Part shown: positions 22,644 to 32,584 of the stretch, one piece after another
Position numbering within the stretch: the first letter of the stretch is position 1
How the letters are laid out: the number at the start of each line of letters is the position of its first letter
Source: a virus
Strand: one strand, 5' to 3'
DNA length: 64,000 bases
IMG/VR virus record: IMGVR_UViG_3300033148_002122
Span: 1 to 64,000 of that record
Made by a program: the position numbers and the translations under genes
The notes under the pieces: generated by a model
Databases searched by the model: none
What the model was told of the DNA's origin: nothing
What the model saw: the letters and a program-made list of their open reading frames with translations, nothing else

Positions 22644-23579
22644 ATGAGTAAAGGGCAATTTAAAGAAACATTGTTGCCTGGACAACGGCAGTCGTATGTG
22701 CTTAGTGACTTAACTGAGGAAGAAACTAGGTATGCAAGAGCTATTGTTGAAGGTTTTTACAGAAAAAAAGAACATCCAGATCCTGTAGCTAAGTCTAATG
22801 ACAGAATTTTTTGTGCTATTAACTCTATCACTATGGATAGCAAGGGTAGGAAGAGTGAGTGGTTAAATGCTCCTGGCAAGGCGGGTGATTCTCAAGACAA
22901 GATATTGATGAATCGTCTTATTATGTTGTGCGGCAGAGGGTTTAAGCAATACCTAGAAGGAACACCTACTACCTCTAACAAACCTAGAAAGAATAGAGCA
23001 AAGAATAAAACTGGTCCTAAGCCAAAAGTAAGAGAAGAACTCGTCATAACGGAACATGATTTGGACGAGATTAGTAGACGAAAGAGAATGTATATTGATG
23101 AGTTTGGTTTTAGTACTAGACCTGATCTGGGATTGTTGGATAGGCTTGTTAGAATAGAGATTGCTGTTGAAAACTATGAGACATCCCTGATAACTGGTGA
23201 GGGTTCTCTCGATTCAAAAGCAGCAGACAGTATTAAAAAGCTGACTGAAACAATGATAAACATTCAGAAAACTCTAGGTATTACAGCCGAGCAAAGGTCT
23301 AAGGTAAAAACACAGAGCAAAGAGGGTACTGTTGCTGAGTTGTTTCAAACATACGAAGACACTAAGAGAGAAAAGCCTGACCTAGATATGAAGTGGATGC
23401 TAGAAGAGTTAGATATGCTTTTAAGGAAGCACAACAGATATAATGAAAAGGGTGATAGAGAAATATCTGCTCCAGTCTTTAAAAGATTTAGCGGAGGTAT
23501 CTCAGTAAATGAGGCTTATAAGCTATTAGGAAGGAAGATCCCAGATCTTCACGGAAGTGAAGAGTCTGATGAGGTATAA
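22644..23579 (+). CDS. terS: terminase small subunit
   Basis: 311 residues, ATG 22644 after TTAAGGGG. It is helical, begins with a short E-E-T-R-Y-A-R region and has a basic linker (K-P-R-K-N-R-A-K-N-K-T-G-P-K-P-K). Its position directly before the large terminase, overlapping it by 11 bases, is the main reason for the call. Small subunits recognise the packaging site and vary greatly in sequence. Longer than many, at 311 residues. Confidence 0.65.
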   Translation: MSKGQFKETLLPGQRQSYVLSDLTEEETRYARAIVEGFYRKKEHPDPVAKSNDRIFCAINSITMDSKGRKSEWLNAPGKAGDSQDKILMNRLIMLCGRGFKQYLEGTPTTSNKPRKNRAKNKTGPKPKVREELVITEHDLDEISRRKRMYIDEFGFSTRPDLGLLDRLVRIEIAVENYETSLITGEGSLDSKAADSIKKLTETMINIQKTLGITAEQRSKVKTQSKEGTVAELFQTYEDTKREKPDLDMKWMLEELDMLLRKHNRYNEKGDREISAPVFKRFSGGISVNEAYKLLGRKIPDLHGSEESDEV

Positions 23580-25416
23580 CAGAGTAACACTTTCTGAACA
23601 AGAAGAAGATCAACTTTATGAAGTTGCGTGGTTTTATTTAAGGAACCCTGTATACGCTGTACGTGATATCCTAGGATTACCTGTTGATGCTCCCCACGTT
23701 AGAATAGCTATAAGAGAAGAGTGGAATCACAACCATGTTGTAAAGTTGCTGTCCCGTGGTCTAATGAAGACAACAATGGATGCTATAATGTCGTTACTAT
23801 CGGCATTAATGCGACCTGGAACACAAAATCTTTGTCTTGGTCCTACATTTAGACAGGGTAAATTTGTTTTTGAGCAAGCAGGTATTGAAAAGATGATACG
23901 CTGCGAAATGGGAGTACAGAACAGAGCAGCAAAGTATGCGTGGTTGTCTTGTAAAAATAGGTCAAGAATAATATCCCGTGGTGTGGATATGTGGAAGATA
24001 GAATTTACAAATGGATCATCTATCATAACCGCACCTATTGGTAATTCAGGAGATAACATTCGCGGCTTACGCGCACACGCAACTCGACTCGATGAGTTTA
24101 AAGATTTTTCTGATAGGATTGTTAACAAAGTAATTAAGCCTATGTCCAATGTTTTACTTAATCCTTTGGGTAATGACAGCAACATAGTATCTAAGGCTAA
24201 CAAGTTTGTGTACTCTGGTACAATAGGCTATGCCGATGATAATTATTCTGGAACAATTACTGAGTATAGAGAAAAAATGGATCCAGATGATGAGAAGTAT
24301 GACTCAGACTATGTTGTAGTAGAATTTAACTACGAAGACTGTTTTTATGTTGATAGCACAGAGAAGATAGTAATAAATTCTAGAAATGTAGATGAGCTTA
24401 TAGACAGAAAATTTATAAAGTTTTATTACAGAATAAATTTATCAGAAATAACGAAAGATAGAGAATCAGATACAGTAGACTCAGAGGATTGGCTAGCTGA
24501 GAACAAAAATGTTCCACTAAGACTAGGAGATAGATACTTTAGCCGAGATCTCATAGACAGTATTTGTTCTGTTGAATTTACTAGCACTAAGGATAAAAAT
24601 GCTAAGTACAAGTATCCTATAGCTTTAGAGGAAGAAGGTAGGTTTTCAGATTTTGCTGCGTTTTTAGAACCTCTTATATCCTGTGATCAAGAAACTATTA
24701 TGGGCATTGATCCAGCAAGAGAAAGCGATAAAACAGCAATAATTATTATAAGACCAGGAGTTCTATACAATGAACTATTCAATCATATTGTTTATGCCCA
24801 TACTGAAAAAGCTATGTCGATAAAGGATCAGGCTGTTTTAATTAGAAAACTACAAAGGTTATTTACTGTTACTGATATCTACATGGATAAAAAAGGTAAT
24901 GGTGTCGCAATTGCTGATGAATTGGCAGAACCAGACATTAATAAAGATCCTGATGCTGTTCCAATAATTGATCCAACCTTTGATCCTAATTTTGCACAAA
25001 TGTCAATGCAGAAAGATTGTTTGAATATACTTCATCTGTTAAATCCTACAGTTGAACTCAATACAACTACTGCTTCAAGAATTCGTGCAGCGTTTCAAAA
25101 GAAAACATTGTTAATTCCCAAACCACTACCTATTCAGCCTGATCCAGTATTTTCTGCGCTTCACAAGAACATAGTTGCTTTGCGTGGTCAGCTATTGAAG
25201 ATCAAACACAAAGTTGTTGGTGGTGGTCTTAATTTTTATATTCCAGAAGCTAAGTCTAAGGATGAATCTCTAGAGAGAGGGTTTAAAGACTTATTTTCTG
25301 CTTTATTGTATGCGTATTATGGAGTTTGGAAAAAGTTGGATAGTCTAAAAGACAATAATATGACTATTCAACAACTAGACTCTATGCTACCAAGGTCTGT
25401 TAAGTTAAAAAGATAG
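23569..25416 (+). CDS. terL: terminase large subunit
   Basis: 615 residues from ATG 23569 (GTG 23557 is an alternative). The ATPase part has a variant Walker A, S-R-G-L-M-K67-T-T, and Walker B R-L-D175-E176-F. The C-terminal nuclease has an RNase H-like strand I-M-G-I-D381-P-A-R-E-S-D, a second acidic strand I-Y-M-D-K-K-G-N-G and a terminal D in G-F-K-D-L-F-S-A-L-L-Y-A. It cuts concatemers and pumps DNA into the prohead. Length is slightly above the usual 450-600. Confidence 0.9.
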   Translation: MRYNRVTLSEQEEDQLYEVAWFYLRNPVYAVRDILGLPVDAPHVRIAIREEWNHNHVVKLLSRGLMKTTMDAIMSLLSALMRPGTQNLCLGPTFRQGKFVFEQAGIEKMIRCEMGVQNRAAKYAWLSCKNRSRIISRGVDMWKIEFTNGSSIITAPIGNSGDNIRGLRAHATRLDEFKDFSDRIVNKVIKPMSNVLLNPLGNDSNIVSKANKFVYSGTIGYADDNYSGTITEYREKMDPDDEKYDSDYVVVEFNYEDCFYVDSTEKIVINSRNVDELIDRKFIKFYYRINLSEITKDRESDTVDSEDWLAENKNVPLRLGDRYFSRDLIDSICSVEFTSTKDKNAKYKYPIALEEEGRFSDFAAFLEPLISCDQETIMGIDPARESDKTAIIIIRPGVLYNELFNHIVYAHTEKAMSIKDQAVLIRKLQRLFTVTDIYMDKKGNGVAIADELAEPDINKDPDAVPIIDPTFDPNFAQMSMQKDCLNILHLLNPTVELNTTTASRIRAAFQKKTLLIPKPLPIQPDPVFSALHKNIVALRGQLLKIKHKVVGGGLNFYIPEAKSKDESLERGFKDLFSALLYAYYGVWKKLDSLKDNNMTIQQLDSMLPRSVKLKR

Positions 25417-25427
25417 AGAGGTAAAAA

Positions 25428-26000
25428 ATGGCTGCTACAGTCGAAATTCATAGTTTTCCGAGTGGATCTGGTGCAGATATTTCTAACGGAAACGTTAGAT
25501 TTAAGCTAGCTGATAATGATACAGTGGATACTGACAATCCATGTCGTATTCCTACAGCGGATCAGGTTAATAACGAGGAAATCCCAACAACTTATTCATA
25601 TATTAAACACTTTAAACTGTACATTGCTACTGATCCCACAACTGCAATTTCTAATCTGAGGTTCTTTGTTAAGCAAACAGAGATAGGAACTGGAATTTAT
25701 TTGTTTGGTGATTCAACAAGTGTTGATCATAACCCACCAGCTAGTGCCGATAGTACAGGTGACACCACTTGTACGTGGTCGCTTATTAGCGGAGGTGCTA
25801 CACACGTTTGGAGTCCTGCATCTCCACAGGTTGTTCAGGCTGGTGATGTACTCACTAATGGTAACGCACCAGAGTACGATGATGCGGCTGAACAGGATTT
25901 TGTTACACTTCAGTTGATGATAGATGATAGTGCATCACCTGGAACTTATCCTGCTGCTGAAGATGATGGTGTATTTACTTATCGTTACGATGAGAACTAA
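25428..26000 (+). CDS. putative minor virion protein (DST-containing)
   Basis: 190 residues, ATG 25428 after GAGAGG. Beta-rich, Asp/Thr/Ser-rich, acidic; two Asp-Ser-Thr triplets (F-G-D-S-T-S-V and S-A-D-S-T-G-D). No Cys-rich or enzymatic motifs. Its position after terL and before a beta-helix appendage suggests a head- or tail-surface protein. Followed by a palindrome. Confidence 0.6.
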   Translation: MAATVEIHSFPSGSGADISNGNVRFKLADNDTVDTDNPCRIPTADQVNNEEIPTTYSYIKHFKLYIATDPTTAISNLRFFVKQTEIGTGIYLFGDSTSVDHNPPASADSTGDTTCTWSLISGGATHVWSPASPQVVQAGDVLTNGNAPEYDDAAEQDFVTLQLMIDDSASPGTYPAAEDDGVFTYRYDEN

Positions 26001-26012
26001 TTTCAAAATAGT

Positions 26013-26042
26013 GGGAGTAGTAGGTATATACCTACTACTCCC
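26013..26042 (+). terminator. 30-bp near-perfect palindrome, possible terminator or binding site
   Basis: GGGAGTAGTAGG (26013-26024) pairs perfectly with CCTACTACTCCC (26031-26042) around TATATA. It lies between the stop at 26000 and the next gene at 26074. There is no T-run after it, so it would be a Rho-independent terminator only if weak; it may instead be a dimeric protein operator or RNA processing stem. Confidence 0.5.
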
Positions 26043-26073
26043 CAATTATGATAATATGACATAGGAGGACGGA

Positions 26074-26418
26074 ATGGAATATCTTTGGAGGGTCTATCTT
26101 GATGATGGTAGTATTATTACTGAAGGTGAGGATCCTAATTTCAAATCTTCTGAAGATTTTGATAAACGTAGTGTTGCCAGAATTGAGTATGTTAATTCCG
26201 ATGACAACTCTAAAGTTGTTTCTTTGGATATAAACATCAAAGAGGGTGAAAGGTTCTATAGGTTTTGGAGAAAGACCGCATCATTTAATATGTTTAAGGG
26301 AACACTACCTCCTACGACTGTCTATGTCATTGGAATTAAAAAACTTGATGAGAGTATTCTTACTGTTTATTTGTACGCAGATGGACAGGTTTTGGTATCA
26401 ACAAATGACCAACTTTGA
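26074..26418 (+). CDS. hypothetical protein
   Basis: 114 residues, ATG 26074 after TAGGAGG. Predicted beta-rich (W-R-V-Y-L-D-D-G-S-I, Y-L-Y-A-D-G-Q-V-L-V-S). Short beta-sandwich proteins beside phage fibres are often chaperones or decoration proteins, but no family match is recognised. Probably co-transcribed with the beta-helix protein next. Confidence 0.6.
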   Translation: MEYLWRVYLDDGSIITEGEDPNFKSSEDFDKRSVARIEYVNSDDNSKVVSLDINIKEGERFYRFWRKTASFNMFKGTLPPTTVYVIGIKKLDESILTVYLYADGQVLVSTNDQL

Positions 26419-26430
26419 TAGGGTGCTAGT

Positions 26431-27870
26431 ATGCCAATTTATTATGTAGACGCAGACAATGGTAGTGATGCCGCTGATGGCTTATCTACAGGTAACGCAT
26501 GGCAGACCAATTCCAAAGTATTTAGTGTGACCTTCACAAGAGGTGATACTATCTATTATAGGCGTTGCGAGGGTTACTATGATAACACTTCTGGGGATGT
26601 CTTTTCATCGTTTACAGGTCAGTTAACTCCACATACCCACACTAAGTTTGTTGGTGATGATGGGAACTTTGGAATTGGAGATTGGAGTAGTGATACAACT
26701 ACCGTTGTTTGGATGAACAACGGATCAAGTACTTATGCACTTAGGATGTCATCTAACTTAACTAACTATGGACTTATATTTCAAAATATTGAATGGGCTG
26801 GCACTGGTTCAGGTCCACGTTACCGTTCTGGTGGCAACAACATATTTAAGCATTGTGTGTTCAGAGGACAGAATCATTCGTATCCACTAAACAAAAAATT
26901 GGGAAAATACGCTATATTTTTGGATTATGATTATGGTACAACAACATTTGATGGATGTATATTTGATACATTTACAGTGGCTGGTGAAGAGCCTCTTTAT
27001 GGTGTTTACTCATATTCCAAGATTATTTTCAAAGGTTGTTTATTCCATGATTGTAACTATCTAGCGAAACTAAGTGTGTGTTCAACAGATTTTGAAGCTA
27101 TTGATTCTACATTTACTATGAATACTTCAATGTTTACAGCAAGTTCTCGTCAGGCTAACGCCGAACAGGCTTACTACAAATTTGACAGATGTGCGATATC
27201 CATTAATGATCAGCAGTTTACTTTGGATGAAAAAGTTTGGTCCTCTGTTCCCTTCCACTACTCACTTACAGACTGTGAGGAAGACTGGCAATATACTTTC
27301 TCTGGTGAGCCTTCCTATGGTTACTTTGAGAATATTAACGATGTTCCAGGCCCAATCGGGAGAGGTTTTATTAAGCTTGGGATTATGTATGATAGTACAT
27401 CAGAGCAAAGATCTGGTGGCGGCGACTCGATGATTCACTACCGACATTTTTACTTCAACGCAAATCCTGACATTCCACCATGGATTGCTGACTCTACTCA
27501 TAGAATTATGCTTTCTGACTGGAGAATAAATATACCAGATGCAGATGGTGCTAATGAATACAAAGTTTCGGCCTGGGCGCAAGCAACTGAAGGATGGGGA
27601 GCAGCAGGTACACTGTATGGTCTTGACAAAAGCATGTATATTACTGTTGAGTACATAGACGTTAATGCAGAAGATGGTGTTGAAATAATACCCTATGACG
27701 TTGCCGACAGTACAGAAAGAATCACAGCAGATGATACCTGGACTGAACTTGTTGTAAACTTTGTTCCGGGTAGAGCGGGTCCAGCATATATTAAAACATG
27801 GTTGTCAGATCATTACAATGAAGATGCACATTTTATACTAGATAACTATATTGAGGTTACTAAAGTTTAA
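26431..27870 (+). CDS. beta-helix appendage protein with C-terminal carbohydrate-binding-like domain
   Basis: 479 residues, ATG 26431 (weak GGGTG upstream). The start Y-Y-V-D-A-D-N-G-S-D-A-A-D-G is typical of right-handed beta-helix phage fibres. The middle shows coils with repeated F-x-x-C-x-F and Y-G-L-I-F-Q-N-I-E-W elements. The last 160 residues form a beta jelly-roll-like domain (W-T-E-L-V-V-N-F-V-P-G) similar to carbohydrate-binding modules. Four Asp-Ser-Thr triplets. Likely host-surface polysaccharide binding. Confidence 0.65.
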   Translation: MPIYYVDADNGSDAADGLSTGNAWQTNSKVFSVTFTRGDTIYYRRCEGYYDNTSGDVFSSFTGQLTPHTHTKFVGDDGNFGIGDWSSDTTTVVWMNNGSSTYALRMSSNLTNYGLIFQNIEWAGTGSGPRYRSGGNNIFKHCVFRGQNHSYPLNKKLGKYAIFLDYDYGTTTFDGCIFDTFTVAGEEPLYGVYSYSKIIFKGCLFHDCNYLAKLSVCSTDFEAIDSTFTMNTSMFTASSRQANAEQAYYKFDRCAISINDQQFTLDEKVWSSVPFHYSLTDCEEDWQYTFSGEPSYGYFENINDVPGPIGRGFIKLGIMYDSTSEQRSGGGDSMIHYRHFYFNANPDIPPWIADSTHRIMLSDWRINIPDADGANEYKVSAWAQATEGWGAAGTLYGLDKSMYITVEYIDVNAEDGVEIIPYDVADSTERITADDTWTELVVNFVPGRAGPAYIKTWLSDHYNEDAHFILDNYIEVTKV

Positions 27871-27935
27871 GGGATATTGACTTTCTAAGTCGGGAGGAGG
27901 ATACTGTAGAATTTTTCTTATTTTAGGGGTTACGT

Positions 27936-28316
27936 ATGCCATTGTCAGACTTCTATGCAAAAAGCTACATAAAAAAACAAGAGTGCCCTGTCTGTAAAGA
28001 CGCAGGGCACGATTGCTTTGTAGATGAGGATGGACACTGGCCTATTCTTGGTTGGGTAATTTTTTACGGTGATGGACAGTTTTATACTAGCAAAGAATAC
28101 TCTGTGGAAGATCTTCCGTGTGAAGATGTACAAATTATAAAAGTATACATACAAAAAGAAGGTAAAGTTAGAACAATCATAGACTTAGGAGAAGATGATT
28201 ATCAACTTCCTGGGAGTGACAGAATATTATATGGCAGGTGGCTTGGTAGCCTAAAATATCCAGAAGCATATAAGTATATTACTCACTTGGCACTCAAACA
28301 TGAGTGGGTGGAATAA
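27936..28316 (+). CDS. hypothetical protein
   Basis: 126 residues, ATG 27936 after TAGGGG. One Cys pair (C-P-V-C) with a further Cys near residue 26 and several aromatic residues; predicted mixed alpha/beta. Stop codon TAA overlaps the ATG of the giant repeat protein by one base, so expression is coupled. No function assigned. Could assist folding of the repeat protein, by context only. Confidence 0.6.
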   Translation: MPLSDFYAKSYIKKQECPVCKDAGHDCFVDEDGHWPILGWVIFYGDGQFYTSKEYSVEDLPCEDVQIIKVYIQKEGKVRTIIDLGEDDYQLPGSDRILYGRWLGSLKYPEAYKYITHLALKHEWVE

Positions 28317-31300
28317 TGGCTACTAGATATTATTTAGTTAATACTAATGTTGAGACTACTTGTGATTCTGGTGCCGCCCAGGTTGACAACTACGATCTAA
28401 ATAGGACTCAGGGTGCAGCCAATACTGTAAATCTAACACTAGGCGGTCTAACCGCAATCAACACATGGCTTGAGGTTGGTGCGTTTGATCTTGACGTTTC
28501 GGGTGACACCCCAGTTGATGGCGTGTATGACGTTTCCATAGACGTTCAAGCTATTGATAGAGATCTTGAGGGGCGTTTTAGAGTTCAATTAATAGATGAT
28601 GGCGATTGTAGCATTGATCAAAATAGTACGTATTCAACTACTTTTACATCTACTGGAATAAAAACATTAACCACGGCCTCACTAACAGTCGGTGTTACGG
28701 AACGTCTTCGTGTTTCAATCGAAGCTCAAACTATTAAGTCTAGTCACTCGGATCAAATTCTTGGTGTTTACACAGGCGATGCTGATTCCTATGTTGATGC
28801 CCCTTGGACCCCCCTAGATACGTTTGATTCTACGGGTAGTTATTCTTCTAACTTAATATTTGAAACAGACTCAACTGGTAGCTATTCAGCGAATTTTAAG
28901 GCAACTTACGATTCTACAGCTAGTATTAGCGCACTGATAACAACGTTTCGTCCTGACGATATTTCTGGCGCACAGCTATGGCTTGCAGCAGATCACCTGC
29001 ACGGAACGTACAGCGACAGTGACACAGTAACTTCATGGCCTGATTCTCTAGGAATTCAGCCTAATTTTACTGGTGTCGGAGATCCGATCTATGACGATGC
29101 CGTTATCAACGGCTTGCCAGCAGTTTATTATGACGGCAATGATAGACATAACGCAGAATGTTCTGGTCTATGGGATGCAGGTCAATCTGTTTTTATTGTG
29201 TACCGGAGAGCCACAGGTGATTCAGACATTGCGGTTCTGATCTCTGAGTCTGACAAAAACGCACTCAGCTATAAAGACGAATGGAATTTTTCTGTAGATA
29301 CCTACGAGGTTAATGCAAGCGGCATAAAAACTGTTGCTTATCCTGCTCCTGCTGTTGCTGGTGAATGGGCATACGCAGGGAGTACGTGGACTGACGGTGG
29401 TATAGCTGTCTCATATAGAGATAGCACTGCGTGGAATCAGACTATTATTTGGACAATGACTCCTGTTGATACGGATGTCGAAAATACAGATGTTGCATTC
29501 AGAAGTAATCTAACTTCTTCTTATTTTACTGGTTGGATTGCTGAGATAATTGTTTATGATCGTGAGCTAAACTCTACTGAGCGCGATATAGTATATACAT
29601 ACCTGAGAAAGAAGTATGCTTTTCCAGAAGCTGCATCCTTAGAAACCTATGACTCTACAGGCAGCTATTCTTCAAATCTAATTCTAGAAACAGATTCAAC
29701 TGGATCTTATAGTTCTAGTCTAATGCTTGCGATAGATTCAACAGCTAGCTATTCGGCCAACCTGTTTGGTTTACTGGACTCCACTGGTTCGTATAGTGTT
29801 AATTTAATATTTGAAACAGATTCAACAGGTTCGTATTCAACTCTTCTTACAGACTTGTACGATTCAACTGGTTCGTATAGCACCAATCTAAGAGTTGAGG
29901 TTGATTCAACTGCTAGTTATTCTTCCGTACTAACCGGAGCAACTGACTCAACTGGTTCTTACAGTTCTAACTTATGGCTTCAGATAGATTCTACAGGTTC
30001 GTATTCAACTCTTCTTACAGACCTGTATGATTCTACTGGTTCGTATAGTACTAATTTATCTAGTGTGGGCGACTCAACAGCTAGTTATTCTGTTAATCTG
30101 TTTGGTTTATTAGATTCTACTGGCTCGTATAGTGCCAGTCTGTCTAGTGTAGGTGACTCAACAGGCAGTTATTCAGCTAATCTTGTTACTGAGTTTGATT
30201 CTACAGGTAGCTATTCAGCCCATCTATTCGGGACACTTGACTCCACGGCAAGCTATTCAGCCCATGTTATAAGCGGTTCTGAGTCTGTTACAGTAGCCTA
30301 CAAGGCAGATTTTTATAAAGGTTTTAGCTATCTTGTAGACTCTACAACAACCATCGGTATAACATTATCTTGGCAAAACGGTTTTCCACAGTATTTACAG
30401 CAAGAGCCTGTTTCTGCTGGCGTTGATACCTATGATTCAACAGGTTCGTATTCTACTAGTTTAACAGGAATAGTTGATTCAACAGCAAGTTATTCTGCAA
30501 ATCTTCTTTTAACTCAGGACTCCACAGGTAGTTATTCTGCAAATCTGTTGACAGTATTAGACTCAACAGGAAGCTATTCTGTACACTTATTTACAACTCT
30601 GGACTCTACTGGATCCTATTCTGTGAATCTTGGGCTAACTACGGATTCAACTGGTTCTTACTCTACAAATCTTGCATTAATTACAGACTCTACTGGTTCA
30701 TACTCCACTAATCTTGAAACAACCGTAGACAGCACAGGAAGCTACTCAGCGAATCTACTAGTAACTTACGATTCTACAGCTAGCTACTCAGCTAACTTAT
30801 TTGGTTTGCAGGATTCTACTGGATCGTATTCGGCTAATCTATCTATATCCTTCGATTCTACAGCTAGCTATTCATCAATCCTTGCCGGAACATTAGATTC
30901 TACAGGTAGTTATTCTGTAACCGTTAAGGGTTCAGCAGATTCTACTGGTAGCTATTCTACAAATCTCTATGGAACTACTGATTCTACTAGTTCGTACTCC
31001 ACAAACCTTAAAACTACACTAGACTCTACTGGAAGTTATTCAGGTCATTTATTTGGAACACTAGATAGCACGGCTAGTTTCTCTGTTTATCTTCTTTCCG
31101 AGCTAGAGCTAGATTCTACTGGCAGCTATTCTACTATTCTAGCTGGTGTACTAGACTCAACAGGGTCGTATAGTACATCACTATTAGAGAGTATGGACTC
31201 GACAGCTAGTTATTCTATAAACTTGGAATTTATTGGTGATTCAACAGCTTCCTATTCTACAAATTTAGAGGCTATTGCTGATAGTACTGGAAGTTACTCT

Positions 31301-32584
31301 GTAGCTCTGTCAAAGACCTATGATAGTACGGGAAGCTATTCAGTAAGCTTATTAGAAAGCTATGATAGTACAGGAAGCTATTCTTCCTACTTAGTGGGAA
31401 CCAAAGATTCTACAGCGAGTTATTCTGCCTATCTAATTTTTGAAGGCCAAGCAGACTCTACAGGCAGCTACTCGTCTTATCTGGTTGGTTCACCAGATTC
31501 TACTGGTAGCTATTCTATAAACTTAGAAGTTACTATAGATTCTACTGGAAGTTATTCTATTAATTTAGAAGAAACTTTTGATTCAACTGGAAGTTATTCA
31601 ACTAACTTAGTAACTACGACTGATTCTACTGGATCATACTCCGTAGACCTTAAGTTAACTTCAGATTCTACAGGATCATACTCTTCAGCTTTGTATGGTC
31701 TTCAGGATAGCACAGGCAGTTATTCTGTATACTTGTTAATAGAGCTAGGAGCAGACTCTACTGGAAGCTATTCTGCTAACTTGTACGGGACTGCCGACAG
31801 TACTGGAAGTATCTCAGTTTCTCTGTTGGAGAAGCAAGATTCTACTGGTTCGTATAGTGCGAATTTAGCTATTAAAACAGACTCTACTGGGTCGTATTCT
31901 AGTTCTCTGTTAGGAGTTCAAGATAGTACAGCCTCATTCTCTGTGTCTATTAAAGGTACTATTGATAGTACGTTTAGTTACAGCACTACGCTCTTTGAAC
32001 TACATGATAGCACAGGCAGTTATTCTTCTAGCCTAATAGCTAAATACGATTCTACGGGTTCGTATTCGTTAGTACTTGAAGGAGGAGATGACTCTACTGG
32101 TTCGTATAGTGTTAGTCTAAAGACTACCACAGATAGTACAGGTTCGTTATCTGTATTATTAACATATACTTATGACTCTACAGGGTCCATATCAGTTTCA
32201 ATACTAAAATCTCAGGATAGTACGGCTTCAGTTTCTGTAGTAATTGGTGGAACTATAGATAGTACAGCAAGTTACTCTGCCTTAGTATCTGGTGAAGTAT
32301 TCAATGTTGATAGTACTGCCAGTTACTCAGTGGCGCTGTATCTAAAGACTGATTCTACCTATAGTTATAGTGTGTTCTTGTCTCCAGATAGACCTTTGGC
32401 GTATGTATACTACGATGGGTTGTCTGCGTATGTAGTAAAAGATGCCCCAGGAAATTCGCAAATTATTGAAAAAAACTACCTTGCAAGCGTGTCCGTAGCT
32501 AAGTTTGATGCGTATACTATACGAGGCATCTATAGTTCGGTTGTTGAAATAATAGATATACACAAGAGAGGCTGTGGTCAATAG
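28316..32584 (+). CDS. giant Asp-Ser-Thr repeat adhesin with LamG-like domain
   Basis: 1,422 residues. ATG 28316 overlaps the previous stop, and GTG 28304 is an alternative start. Order: N-terminal beta-sandwich (1-165); three DST repeats; a concanavalin A/LamG-like domain at about 210-436 (I-S-G-A-Q-L-W-L-A-A-D, E-I-I-V-Y-D-R-E-L); then about 62 DST repeats to residue 1,359; and a C-terminal cap of about 65 residues. The consensus DST(G/A)SYSxNL plus four variable residues has a period of 14. Alternating polar and Tyr/Leu residues suggest stacked beta-strands. The role is probably a fibre or surface adhesin binding host carbohydrate. Codons for the repeat vary freely, so selection is on protein. 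Confidence 0.75.
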   Translation: MATRYYLVNTNVETTCDSGAAQVDNYDLNRTQGAANTVNLTLGGLTAINTWLEVGAFDLDVSGDTPVDGVYDVSIDVQAIDRDLEGRFRVQLIDDGDCSIDQNSTYSTTFTSTGIKTLTTASLTVGVTERLRVSIEAQTIKSSHSDQILGVYTGDADSYVDAPWTPLDTFDSTGSYSSNLIFETDSTGSYSANFKATYDSTASISALITTFRPDDISGAQLWLAADHLHGTYSDSDTVTSWPDSLGIQPNFTGVGDPIYDDAVINGLPAVYYDGNDRHNAECSGLWDAGQSVFIVYRRATGDSDIAVLISESDKNALSYKDEWNFSVDTYEVNASGIKTVAYPAPAVAGEWAYAGSTWTDGGIAVSYRDSTAWNQTIIWTMTPVDTDVENTDVAFRSNLTSSYFTGWIAEIIVYDRELNSTERDIVYTYLRKKYAFPEAASLETYDSTGSYSSNLILETDSTGSYSSSLMLAIDSTASYSANLFGLLDSTGSYSVNLIFETDSTGSYSTLLTDLYDSTGSYSTNLRVEVDSTASYSSVLTGATDSTGSYSSNLWLQIDSTGSYSTLLTDLYDSTGSYSTNLSSVGDSTASYSVNLFGLLDSTGSYSASLSSVGDSTGSYSANLVTEFDSTGSYSAHLFGTLDSTASYSAHVISGSESVTVAYKADFYKGFSYLVDSTTTIGITLSWQNGFPQYLQQEPVSAGVDTYDSTGSYSTSLTGIVDSTASYSANLLLTQDSTGSYSANLLTVLDSTGSYSVHLFTTLDSTGSYSVNLGLTTDSTGSYSTNLALITDSTGSYSTNLETTVDSTGSYSANLLVTYDSTASYSANLFGLQDSTGSYSANLSISFDSTASYSSILAGTLDSTGSYSVTVKGSADSTGSYSTNLYGTTDSTSSYSTNLKTTLDSTGSYSGHLFGTLDSTASFSVYLLSELELDSTGSYSTILAGVLDSTGSYSTSLLESMDSTASYSINLEFIGDSTASYSTNLEAIADSTGSYSVALSKTYDSTGSYSVSLLESYDSTGSYSSYLVGTKDSTASYSAYLIFEGQADSTGSYSSYLVGSPDSTGSYSINLEVTIDSTGSYSINLEETFDSTGSYSTNLVTTTDSTGSYSVDLKLTSDSTGSYSSALYGLQDSTGSYSVYLLIELGADSTGSYSANLYGTADSTGSISVSLLEKQDSTGSYSANLAIKTDSTGSYSSSLLGVQDSTASFSVSIKGTIDSTFSYSTTLFELHDSTGSYSSSLIAKYDSTGSYSLVLEGGDDSTGSYSVSLKTTTDSTGSLSVLLTYTYDSTGSISVSILKSQDSTASVSVVIGGTIDSTASYSALVSGEVFNVDSTASYSVALYLKTDSTYSYSVFLSPDRPLAYVYYDGLSAYVVKDAPGNSQIIEKNYLASVSVAKFDAYTIRGIYSSVVEIIDIHKRGCGQ
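29651..32392 (+). repeat. about 62 copies of a 14-residue (42-bp) repeat
   Basis: Each unit begins Asp-Ser-Thr and most continue G/A-S-Y-S-x-x-L. Unit length is exactly 14 in nearly all copies; units of 16-17 and two longer inserts occur. Asp uses GAT and GAC, Ser uses TCT, TCA, AGT, AGC and TCC, Thr uses all four codons, so DNA identity between units is low while protein identity is high. Three further units lie at 28826-28945. Confidence 0.95.

Noticed and set aside
28826-32392. CRISPR-like or DNA-level direct repeats
   Set aside because: Repeat units are conserved in protein but not in nucleotide sequence, have no unique spacers of constant length and lie within one open frame.
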